From: Gammaproteobacteria bacterium
GTDB lineage: Bacteria; Pseudomonadota; Gammaproteobacteria; Steroidobacterales; SZUA-146
Reading direction: 5' to 3'
DNA length: 12,247 bases
NCBI GenBank assembly: GCA_013002925.1
Contig: JABDLQ010000443.1
Coordinates: 1-12,247, forward strand
Both the position numbers and the translations under genes were made by a program. The notes under the pieces were generated by a model. The model worked only from the letters and a program-made list of their open reading frames with translations, did no database searches and was not told the DNA's origin. The number at the start of each line of letters is the position of its first letter. Position 1 is the first letter of the stretch. Positions 1 to 6,399 of the stretch are shown here, piece by piece.

Positions 1-806
1 CCAGGCCAGGGAGGTTGCCGTTTGATATCGCGCCGGAAGCACCAGCGGACAAACCCCGGGATGCCGATTCCGCACCGCCAACAACATCGTCGACAGGAAA
101 CACACCAGCGACTGCACCTGTCACACCCCCGCCTCCGACGACCGACAAAACGACTCAAAATAATGTTCGCCCGCTGCCGGAGGGTGAGTCCCTAACAAAT
201 CGTGATACCACCGAACCCGACGCATCGCTGCCTGCAACGAGCGAAAACGCCACCGAAAACGACGTTGCACGCCTGCCCGGGGTACCAGCAGAAAATAATG
301 TCAGTGCCGAATCCAACAACACCGGGTCTGTGAAGATCGCGCAAACTGATCCAATACCCTTGCCGCCGGCGCAGTCCTCTCCGCAGACCGCGAATCAGGC
401 AGGCTCTGCGACTGCATTACGACCTGGTGCACAGGTGGCTGCGATTCCGGCCGGTGTTACCGCTGTGGGGGGCAGTGTGGCACGATCCGTATTGACCAGC
501 CGGGTTCAGAACCTGGAGCCAACCGACGTTCTGGGTCCTGATATTTCCCAGCGAAGCTCCGGCTTTACCCGTGTGTTTTATTTTACGGAACTGCGAGAGT
601 TTTCGGACGGCAAGGTCCTGCATCGTTGGGAGCACAACGACCAGATTACGGACGAGGTATTGTTGAAAGTACAAAAAAGCTGGCGCTGGCGCACCTATTC
701 CAACAAGGACCTGACTCCGGGCCTGACAGGTCAGTGGCGGGTTTCCACAATCGACGCATCCGGAAAAGTACTGGATACCGAAGAATTTACTTTTGGCCTG
801 GAGTAA
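1..806 (+). CDS. DUF2914 domain protein, C-terminal part (5' end outside window)
   Basis: The frame is open to the left edge, so this is the C-terminal part (about 267 residues visible) of a longer protein. A TTG at 15 is a possible start, but the purine-rich GGGAGG directly abuts it, so I treat the gene as partial. The first ~150 residues are a low-complexity, probably disordered linker rich in Pro, Thr, Ala, Asn and Ser. From about residue 153 (counting from the TTG) the sequence becomes ordered and resembles the DUF2914 family: an S-V-L-T-x-R-V strand, an EP-x-D-V-L turn, FYFTEL, a Gly-Lys turn then HRWEH, and a final G-Q-W-R-V strand with D-A-S-G-K turn. DUF2914 has no settled function; it looks like a small beta-rich domain, often at the C-terminus of envelope or regulatory proteins. 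It converges on the tlpA-like gene with only 30 bases between the stop codons. Confidence 0.75.
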   Translation, partial: RPGRLPFDIAPEAPADKPRDADSAPPTTSSTGNTPATAPVTPPPPTTDKTTQNNVRPLPEGESLTNRDTTEPDASLPATSENATENDVARLPGVPAENNVSAESNNTGSVKIAQTDPIPLPPAQSSPQTANQAGSATALRPGAQVAAIPAGVTAVGGSVARSVLTSRVQNLEPTDVLGPDISQRSSGFTRVFYFTELREFSDGKVLHRWEHNDQITDEVLLKVQKSWRWRTYSNKDLTPGLTGQWRVSTIDASGKVLDTEEFTFGLE

Positions 807-836
807 ACGTTGCCGGACCTCACTGGCCCGGATCTG

Positions 837-1403
837 CTACAAAATATCCTTCAGCATTTGCTCCGCCTCGGCACGCTTTAGTTCCCCCAGATGTATCCCG
901 CCAATCGACCCGTCTGCGGCAACAAAAATGCTGATCGGCAGAGCAAAATTATTGCTTCCGTAGACCCCGGCAATTTCGTGGCCAACGTCGCTCGCCATGA
1001 GTATCGGGTAGTCTATGGCCTGCTCGGACATAAACTCTTTTACGACCGCGGTATCCTCCGGATAGTCCATGGATAAACCGATAATGACCAGTTGCTCATC
1101 ACTGAACTCATCCTGCAAAGCCACCAGCAAAGGAACCTCCTTGCGACACGGCGCGCACCAGGTTGCCCAGTAATTAACAATTTGCGGCTGTCCGTGCCAT
1201 TGACCCAGCCGGTATGACACCCCATCCGGATCATCGAGCACGAAGGCATTGAGCTGCTCCTGTGATACTGATCCCGACGCGGAAGTCTCCACTACAGACA
1301 GGGGTTGATTCTCCGGCATCGAATATCGATACAACTGGTAACCGGCAAAACCCGATATCGCCAACACGGCAACAAAAAGGATGGACTGCGCAAAACGATT
1401 CAT
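837..1403 (-). CDS. TlpA/ResA-like membrane-anchored thiol:disulfide oxidoreductase
   Basis: This 188-residue thioredoxin-fold protein has an uncleaved-looking N-terminal membrane anchor (about residues 5-24) that places the catalytic domain in the periplasm. The redox site is W-C-A-P-C with cysteines 83 and 86, followed by R-K-E-V-P as is usual in TlpA/ResA/CcmG-like proteins. The cis-proline is P156 in F-A-L-P-I-S. Family members reduce disulfides in apocytochrome c or other periplasmic clients and are kept reduced by DsbD or CcdA. The gene starts 6 bases after the dsbD stop on the same strand, so the two are almost certainly co-transcribed and this protein is a likely direct substrate of the DsbD next door (inference). 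It lacks neighbouring ccm genes, so I do not call it CcmG/DsbE. The stop is TAG at 839-837. Confidence 0.88.
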   Translation of the reverse strand: MNRFAQSILFVAVLAISGFAGYQLYRYSMPENQPLSVVETSASGSVSQEQLNAFVLDDPDGVSYRLGQWHGQPQIVNYWATWCAPCRKEVPLLVALQDEFSDEQLVIIGLSMDYPEDTAVVKEFMSEQAIDYPILMASDVGHEIAGVYGSNNFALPISIFVAADGSIGGIHLGELKRAEAEQMLKDIL

Positions 1404-1409
1404 CAGTGC

Positions 1410-3614
1410 TTACTCCGCAACTGCAGCAGTGCTGTGGCGGGCAAATTCATCAGCTGCCATAAAACCGACGACCCGGTAATTGCGCCGCTCATTACCCTGC
1501 CGGTCATAAAAAGCGATGGTGGGTGGGCCTATGATTCCCAGGTGCTTCATCAGGGCTTTATCAATCGCGTCATTTTCCGTGACGTCCGCTTGTAACAATA
1601 CGACATTTTCAAGCACGCCCTGAACTTCAGCGGCACTAAATGCATCCTTTTCCATCTTGATGCATTCCACACACCAGTCAGCGTAAAAATCCAGCATGGT
1701 ATTTTGCCCCCTGGATGATGCCGCTGCCACTGCCGCCTGCAGATCTTCAACACTCTTGATGCGCTGAAACTCCAGATGCTGCTCCTGCGGACCCCACGGG
1801 GTGCCACGCAAAGGACTGGCCGGATCATACCCACCGGTCAGTCCGCTGGCCGCAAGCACTGCGCCATACAGCAATAACGCCCCCGCGAGGCTGCGCATGG
1901 CAAGATGTTCTGTTTTGCGAAACAGACCCAGCACCCAGGCGGTCGCGACCGCAAGAGCCGCCCACAGCAACATCACGATATCGACGGGAAGTATGCGTGC
2001 CAGCAGCCAGATCGCCACACCCAGCAGCATAATGCCAAACAGGCGTTTGATGGTTTCCATCCAGGCGCCCGCCCGCAACATGAGCTGGCCCGCGGTGGCA
2101 CCGTAAACCAGCAATGGCGTGCCCATACCAATGGAAAGTGCGAACAATGCCAACCCGCCACGGACTGCATCGCCACTTTGACCAATAAAAATCAGCGCCC
2201 CGACCAGGGGTGCGGCAACACACGGGCCGACGATGAGAGCCGACAGCACCCCCATGACCGCTACGCCCATATAGCCGCCACCCGTACCGACGTGGCTGAT
2301 TTTATTTTGCACTGCTACCGGCACCTGGAACTGCCACACGTCAAACATTGCCAACGCCAGCGCAACAAAGACCAGGCTAAAACTGATGAGGACAACCGGG
2401 TTCTGGAACATCGCCTGAATGTTGCCGCCCAGCAGGCCCACAATGACGCCAATGATCGTGTAGGTAAGCGCCATGGCAAGCACATAAACCAGCGACAGAA
2501 TAAAACTGCGACGGGTTGTCAGGGGTTCCTTTTGTCCGCCGATAATACCGGACAGTATCGGCACCATTGGCAACACACACGGGGTAAATGCCAGTAACAG
2601 TCCCAGACCAAAAAAGGTCGCCAGTACCGCTGGCAAGGCGCCGGTGCTGATCAGGCCAGCGAGTTTGTCCTGTTCTGAAACCTGCAGGGCGTTGCTGCCG
2701 GACCCGCCACTGGTCATTTGTGCCGTACTGGCGGTGGTGGTCGCCGGCGGGATCGTTACTTTGAAAGACTGTACGCCCGGTGGATAGCAGATAGCGTCTT
2801 CGGCGCAGCCCTGGAACCCCGCTTCGATCAGCAACTCACCACCCTCTTTGCTGGCTCGTGACACGGGCACCTGCGCCTCGGCTGTGTAGTAAAACACTTT
2901 GACGGCACCGAAATGTTCATCGGTTTTGGCAACCCCGGCGGGCCAGTTGATGTCGGCAAACTGCACCAGATCGCTATAGCCGGTGATGCTCAATTTATCG
3001 CGATACAGATAATAGCCATCTGCAATATCCCATCGCACCATCAGCGTATAGTCATCAAACATGATGGCGCTGAACCGAAACGCCTCATTTACCGGCAAAA
3101 ATTCATCGGCCATCGTGCCAAATTCATTGCGCCTGACTAATGTATTCAGCAGGCCGCCATCTGCCTTTGCGCCAACGCTGACCGGCAACGTGACATCGGT
3201 TTCCCAGCGTTGCGGTGGATAACACAACCCCTTGTCGGCGCAACCCTGTGACTTGATCAGCAGGGTCAACAGCGCTGACTCCCGGCTCCCGGAATACGGA
3301 ATGACAACTTTCAACTGCTGTCGAAAAACCTCCTGCAGGCCAAAGTAATCATCCTCTTTCATTTCGCCGGGTTCCATGACGGGCTCACCCAGCGTAATTC
3401 CCGACGTGCGGCTAGAGTAGGCCATGCGTGACTTGTACAGATAATATCCGGGCGCAATGTTCCACAGCACGGTCAGATCATTGGCGTCAGCGCTAACTTT
3501 GTAAGTAAACGCTTGTTCGACGCGCAGATACTCGTCCTCACCCCACGTGAACTTTGCAAAAAGCAGCGTGATCACGAGGACCATGGTCTGCAGTATTGTC
3601 AAACGATAGTGCAT
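1410..3614 (-). CDS. dsbD: Thiol:disulfide interchange protein DsbD with duplicated N-terminal domain
   Basis: DsbD transfers electrons from cytoplasmic thioredoxin across the inner membrane to periplasmic thiol reductases. I place the start at ATG 3614, not at an upstream in-frame candidate at 3695, because it has an AGAGG ribosome site 5 bases upstream and begins a clear signal peptide (residues 1-25, ending near F-T-W-G-E). This gives 734 residues, against roughly 565 for E. coli DsbD. The extra length is a second DsbD-alpha domain: domain 1 (about 26-145, Cys125/Cys131 in QGCA-x4-CYPP with spacing as in E. coli Cys103/Cys109) and domain 2 (about 165-290, Cys270/Cys276). The eight-helix membrane domain follows (about 325-600), with Cys346 in FTPCVLPM and Cys465 in VGPCVAAP. 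The C-terminal periplasmic thioredoxin domain carries WCVEC (Cys648/Cys651). All redox cysteines are present. It heads an operon with the TlpA-like gene. Confidence 0.95.
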   Translation of the reverse strand: MHYRLTILQTMVLVITLLFAKFTWGEDEYLRVEQAFTYKVSADANDLTVLWNIAPGYYLYKSRMAYSSRTSGITLGEPVMEPGEMKEDDYFGLQEVFRQQLKVVIPYSGSRESALLTLLIKSQGCADKGLCYPPQRWETDVTLPVSVGAKADGGLLNTLVRRNEFGTMADEFLPVNEAFRFSAIMFDDYTLMVRWDIADGYYLYRDKLSITGYSDLVQFADINWPAGVAKTDEHFGAVKVFYYTAEAQVPVSRASKEGGELLIEAGFQGCAEDAICYPPGVQSFKVTIPPATTTASTAQMTSGGSGSNALQVSEQDKLAGLISTGALPAVLATFFGLGLLLAFTPCVLPMVPILSGIIGGQKEPLTTRRSFILSLVYVLAMALTYTIIGVIVGLLGGNIQAMFQNPVVLISFSLVFVALALAMFDVWQFQVPVAVQNKISHVGTGGGYMGVAVMGVLSALIVGPCVAAPLVGALIFIGQSGDAVRGGLALFALSIGMGTPLLVYGATAGQLMLRAGAWMETIKRLFGIMLLGVAIWLLARILPVDIVMLLWAALAVATAWVLGLFRKTEHLAMRSLAGALLLYGAVLAASGLTGGYDPASPLRGTPWGPQEQHLEFQRIKSVEDLQAAVAAASSRGQNTMLDFYADWCVECIKMEKDAFSAAEVQGVLENVVLLQADVTENDAIDKALMKHLGIIGPPTIAFYDRQGNERRNYRVVGFMAADEFARHSTAAVAE

Positions 3615-3619
3615 AGCAA

Positions 3620-3624
3620 CCTCT
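3620..3624 (-). promoter_or_regulatory. Ribosome binding site deciding the dsbD start
   Basis: On the minus strand AGAGG lies 5 bases before the ATG at 3614. It supports the shorter dsbD start, which leads directly into a signal peptide. The 27 codons of the longer frame lie upstream of this site and encode nothing resembling a signal sequence. Confidence 0.7.
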
Positions 3625-3682
3625 GTAAATTCCTGTGTGCAGGCAACCCGGTGGTTTCCCTGACCCGTCCGTCGGCTGTTAA

Positions 3683-3707
3683 GGGCGAGGAACAATGTTC
3701 TTCACCC
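3683..3707. repeat. Imperfect inverted repeat in the dsbD upstream region
   Basis: Two 12-base arms flank a single central A at 3695: GGGCGAGGAACA and TGTTCTTCACCC, with 10 of 12 positions complementary. As RNA read from either strand, one of the two mismatches becomes a G-U wobble. It lies about 70-95 bases upstream of the dsbD ATG, so it could be an operator or a leader hairpin. No U-tract follows, so it is not a normal intrinsic terminator. Confidence 0.5.
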
Positions 3708-4013
3708 GCTAAACCGACCCGATCCGGGCGCGGAGGTTCACCGCGGCGCTCTCCCGATCTCATGTTGGCATCAGCTACGCCCCTGCACAGGACGAATCGG
3801 TCACAAAGGCGCATGGCTACCCACTTGATTTTTTCCGGTTCAGCCACATATCCAGTTCTCTGACGGCGATCGGGGCACGCGAGTGTCCGGGCGCAGTTAG
3901 ATCGCAGGCGTGAGACGGGCCGAGCATGGAGACAGACCAGACAGTTTGTGCCACTAACCACAGGGTTTATGCGACAGACAAAACTGTTGAGCCCACCGGT
4001 CTTTGTTGCGATC

Positions 4014-4035
4014 GGCAGCAGGTGGCCTGGCTGCC
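4014..4035. repeat. GC-rich hairpin upstream of the groES promoter
   Basis: GGCAGCAGG (4014-4022) and CCTGGCTGCC (4026-4035) can pair over nine base pairs with one bulged base and a TGG loop. It sits about 60 bases before the groES -35 element. No T-tract follows on either strand, so its role is unknown. Confidence 0.4.
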
Positions 4036-4096
4036 TGCATCATACAGGGGACCCGTACGCGCAGCGAGATATTACCGATGAATTGTGGCAAAGCAC

Positions 4097-4124
4097 TTGA
4101 CTTAACGACTGTCATGACTAGAAT
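4097..4124 (+). promoter_or_regulatory. groESL promoter, sigma-70 type
   Basis: A -35 element TTGACT (4097-4102) and a -10 element TAGAAT (4119-4124) are separated by 16 bases. The last base of the -10 is also the first base of the CIRCE operator, placing the predicted transcription start inside CIRCE, so bound HrcA would block the polymerase. I see no sigma-32-type CCCCAT -10 motif at the expected spacing. Confidence 0.75.
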
Positions 4125-4150
4125 TAGCACTCTCATCATGAGAGTGCTAA
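4124..4150. promoter_or_regulatory. CIRCE operator (HrcA binding site)
   Basis: TTAGCACTC (4124-4132), nine bases (TCATCATGA), then GAGTGCTAA (4142-4150): an exact match to the CIRCE consensus bound by the heat-shock repressor HrcA. The nine-base spacer is itself palindromic around C4137, and the bases flanking the arms also match, so the whole inverted repeat extends from 4122 to 4152 (two 15-base arms about one central base). It overlaps the -10 region of the groESL promoter. The gene for HrcA is not in the window. Confidence 0.95.
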
Positions 4151-4223
4151 TTTTGCCCGGATTCGGTGTCGATTTTAGAGCACAAAACTTTTTTTACCTT
4201 TAATAATCAAGGAGTTCAGAAAA

Positions 4224-4511
4224 ATGAAACTTCGTCCACTTCATGACCGCGTCATTGTAAAGCGCATGGAAGAAGAGACGACTTCACCCGGCGGTATCGT
4301 TATACCTGATAGCGCAACCGAGAAACCCTCTCGTGGTGAAGTCATTTCAATCGGCAACGGCAAGATTCTCGATTCAGGGGACGTACGCGCCCTGGATGTG
4401 AAAGCCGGCGACACCGTGCTATTCGGCAAATACAGCGGCACCGAGGTCAAAGTCGATGGCGAAGAGTACCTCGTGATGCGTGAAGACGACATCATGGCGG
4501 TATTCGATTAA
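4224..4511 (+). CDS. groES: Co-chaperonin GroES
   Basis: This is the 95-residue, full-length co-chaperonin that caps the GroEL barrel as a heptamer and controls release of folded substrates in the cytoplasm. It begins M-K-L-R-P-L-H-D-R-V and carries the usual mobile loop (E-T-T-S-P-G-G-I-V-I-P, about residues 17-27), the G-K-Y-S-G-T-E-V stretch and the C-terminal Y-L-V-M-R-E-D-D-I-M-A. A strong AAGGAG (4209-4214) stands 9 bases before the ATG. It is the first gene of the groES-groEL operon, with 58 bases before groEL. Repression by HrcA at the upstream CIRCE is expected. Confidence 0.98.
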   Translation: MKLRPLHDRVIVKRMEEETTSPGGIVIPDSATEKPSRGEVISIGNGKILDSGDVRALDVKAGDTVLFGKYSGTEVKVDGEEYLVMREDDIMAVFD

Positions 4512-4569
4512 TCCCATCCCTTGTTCGTAGTCGATACAAGTATTCAACCAAAAGTTTGAGGAACAGAAA

Positions 4570-6210
4570 ATGTCTGCTAAAGAAGTTAAATTCGGGGATG
4601 ACGCCCGCCACCGCCTGATGGCCGGTGTCAACGTTCTCGCCGAAGCAGTAAAGGTAACGCTCGGCCCCAAAGGCCGTAACGTTGTATTGGATAAGAGTTT
4701 TGGTGCACCGACCGTAACCAAAGACGGTGTTTCAGTCGCCAAGGAAATCGAATTGGAAGACAAATTCGAGAACATGGGTGCGCAAATGGTCAAAGAAGTG
4801 GCCTCGCAGACATCCGACATTGCCGGGGACGGCACCACAACCGCGACAGTGTTGGCGCAGGCCATACTGCGGGAAGGTCTTAAGTCTGTTGCCGCCGGCA
4901 TGAATCCTATGGATCTCAAGCGTGGCATCGACAAAGCGACTGTTGGCATTGTTGCCGCATTGCAGGATACGTCCAAGCCCTGCACCGACGACAAGGCCAT
5001 TGCCCAGGTCGGTACGATTTCCGCAAACTCCGACCATGAAATCGGCAAAAATATCGCCGAAGCCATGCAAAAAGTAGGCAAAGAAGGCGTGATCACTGTT
5101 GAAGAAGGATCCGCGCTGGAGAACGAGCTGGAAGTAGTCGAAGGCATGCAGTTTGATCGCGGCTACCTGTCGCCCTATTTCATCAACAACCAGGCGAATC
5201 AGAGCTGTGAACTCGAACAGCCTTATATCCTGCTGCACGACAAGAAAATTTCTAACATTCGCGAACTGTTGCCGCTGCTGGAAGGCGTGGCAAAGTCAGG
5301 TCGCCCACTGTTGATTATCGCTGAAGATGTGGAAGGCGAAGCCCTGGCCACTCTTGTTGTGAACACCATTCGTGGCATCGTGAAGGTTTCTGCCGTCAAA
5401 GCACCAGGGTTTGGCGATCGACGCAAAGCCATGTTGCAGGATATTGCGATTCTCACGGGTGGTCAGGTGATCTCGGAAGAGGTGGGTCTGAGTATCGAAA
5501 AAGCGACTCTCGAAGATCTTGGCAGCGCCAAGAAAGTTCAGATCTCCAAGGAGAACACCACAATCATCGATGGCAGCGGCGCAGCCGGCGACATCAAAGC
5601 GCGGGTCGATCAGATTCGCGGACAGATTGAAGAGTCTTCGTCTGACTATGACCGTGAAAAACTGCAGGAGCGCGTTGCCAAGCTGGCCGGTGGTGTTGCA
5701 GTGATTAAAGTTGGTGCAGCCACTGAAATCGAAATGAAAGAGAAAAAAGCACGCGTAGAAGACGCTCTCCACGCCACCCGCGCGGCGGTCGAGGAAGGTG
5801 TGGTGCCTGGCGGTGGCGTGGCCTTGTTGCGAGCCGTATCGGGTATTGCCAAACTCTCGGGCGATAATGCCGATCAGGATGTCGGCGTCAAGATTTTGCG
5901 ACGCGCGATCGAAGAACCATTACGTCAAATCGTCAGCAATGCGGGTGAAGATGCATCTGTAGTGCTCAACAAGGTTGCAGAGGGCGAAGGCAACTTCGGC
6001 TACAACGCAGCGACTGGTGAGTATGGCGACATGATTGCGATGGGAATTCTTGACCCCACTAAAGTCACGCGTTCTGCGCTGCAAAACGCAGCTTCCGTTG
6101 CCGGTCTGTTGTTGACCACTGAAGCTATGGTTGCCGACCTGCCAAAGGACGATGCTCCGATGGGAATGCCTGGCGGCGGCGGCATGCCGGACATGGGCGG
6201 TATGATGTAA
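4570..6210 (+). CDS. groEL: Chaperonin GroEL
   Basis: This 546-residue protein is a normal-length GroEL, the 14-subunit ATP-driven folding chamber of the cytoplasm. Visible landmarks are the nucleotide-binding L-G-P-K-G-R-N (about 31-37) and A-G-D-G-T-T-T-A-T (85-93, including Asp87), the family signature A-A-V-E-E-G-V-V-P-G-G-G near residue 405, and the flexible Gly/Met-rich tail G-G-G-G-M-P-D-M-G-G-M-M. GAGGA lies 7 bases before the ATG. It is co-transcribed with groES, and a strong terminator follows 21 bases after the stop. No key residue is missing. I see only one copy in the window. Confidence 0.98.
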   Translation: MSAKEVKFGDDARHRLMAGVNVLAEAVKVTLGPKGRNVVLDKSFGAPTVTKDGVSVAKEIELEDKFENMGAQMVKEVASQTSDIAGDGTTTATVLAQAILREGLKSVAAGMNPMDLKRGIDKATVGIVAALQDTSKPCTDDKAIAQVGTISANSDHEIGKNIAEAMQKVGKEGVITVEEGSALENELEVVEGMQFDRGYLSPYFINNQANQSCELEQPYILLHDKKISNIRELLPLLEGVAKSGRPLLIIAEDVEGEALATLVVNTIRGIVKVSAVKAPGFGDRRKAMLQDIAILTGGQVISEEVGLSIEKATLEDLGSAKKVQISKENTTIIDGSGAAGDIKARVDQIRGQIEESSSDYDREKLQERVAKLAGGVAVIKVGAATEIEMKEKKARVEDALHATRAAVEEGVVPGGGVALLRAVSGIAKLSGDNADQDVGVKILRRAIEEPLRQIVSNAGEDASVVLNKVAEGEGNFGYNAATGEYGDMIAMGILDPTKVTRSALQNAASVAGLLLTTEAMVADLPKDDAPMGMPGGGGMPDMGGMM

Positions 6211-6231
6211 ATCAACCGTCATGTAACAATG

Positions 6232-6258
6232 AAGCCCGCCTTCTGGCGGGCTTTTTTT
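6232..6258 (+). terminator. Intrinsic terminator of the groESL operon
   Basis: AAGCCCGCC (6232-6240) pairs perfectly with GGCGGGCTT (6245-6253) across a TTCT loop, and the T-run continues to 6258. This is a textbook rho-independent terminator 21 bases after the groEL stop, and it separates groESL from the following MBOAT operon. Confidence 0.95.
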
Positions 6259-6399
6259 ATGCATGCACCATAATGCCAATGCATATCACCACCGCATGAT
6301 CCTTTACTATCGATCCTGTGTATTGCATTTGCCGGCGACCCCACGTAACGTCAGGCCGCAATCGCCTTCCGGCCACGTGTGCAGGTAAAATCCGGTCTC

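Larger units (their letters stand above)
3615..4223. other. Divergent dsbD / groES intergenic region
   Basis: About 610 bases lie between the divergent dsbD and groES starts. The right end (4097-4223) holds the groES promoter, CIRCE and ribosome site. The rest contains no gene I can support: the open frames on either strand have no recognisable protein features, and one minus-strand frame overlaps the dsbD start in another frame. It does hold inverted repeats at 3683-3707 and 4014-4035. I could not pick out a convincing promoter for dsbD. In enterics the region near groES carries fxsA and cutA lies by dsbD; neither is here. Confidence 0.7.

Noticed and set aside
15..17. TTG as the true start of the DUF2914 gene
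   Set aside because: The GGGAGG directly abuts the TTG with no spacing, and the frame is open to the window edge, so the gene more likely begins upstream.
1905..2597. 230-codon plus-strand frame inside dsbD
   Set aside because: It is antisense to the hydrophobic DsbD membrane domain, and its His/Gln/Asn-rich composition is an artefact of that.
3615..3695. Longer dsbD start at 3695
   Set aside because: The extra 27 codons contain no signal sequence, and a proper ribosome site and signal peptide start at 3614.
3720..3760. Possible tRNA or structured RNA around the GATC-flanked GC-rich inverted repeat
   Set aside because: No cloverleaf arms or TTCGA-type T-loop could be assembled, and pairing is interrupted by several mismatches.
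3599..3961. 120-codon minus-strand frame in the dsbD-groES gap
   Set aside because: It overlaps the dsbD start in another frame, has no recognisable motif and looks like translated non-coding DNA.
4090..4125. Sigma-32 promoter for groESL
   Set aside because: CTTGA is present, but no CCCCAT-like -10 lies at suitable spacing; the TTGACT/TAGAAT pair fits sigma-70 better.
4003..4203. 66-codon plus-strand frame before groES
   Set aside because: It spans the promoter and CIRCE operator, so it is regulatory DNA.
4419..5147. 242-codon minus-strand frame across groES-groEL
   Set aside because: It is the shadow of groEL codons on the opposite strand, with a Ser/Thr-rich composition typical of such shadows.
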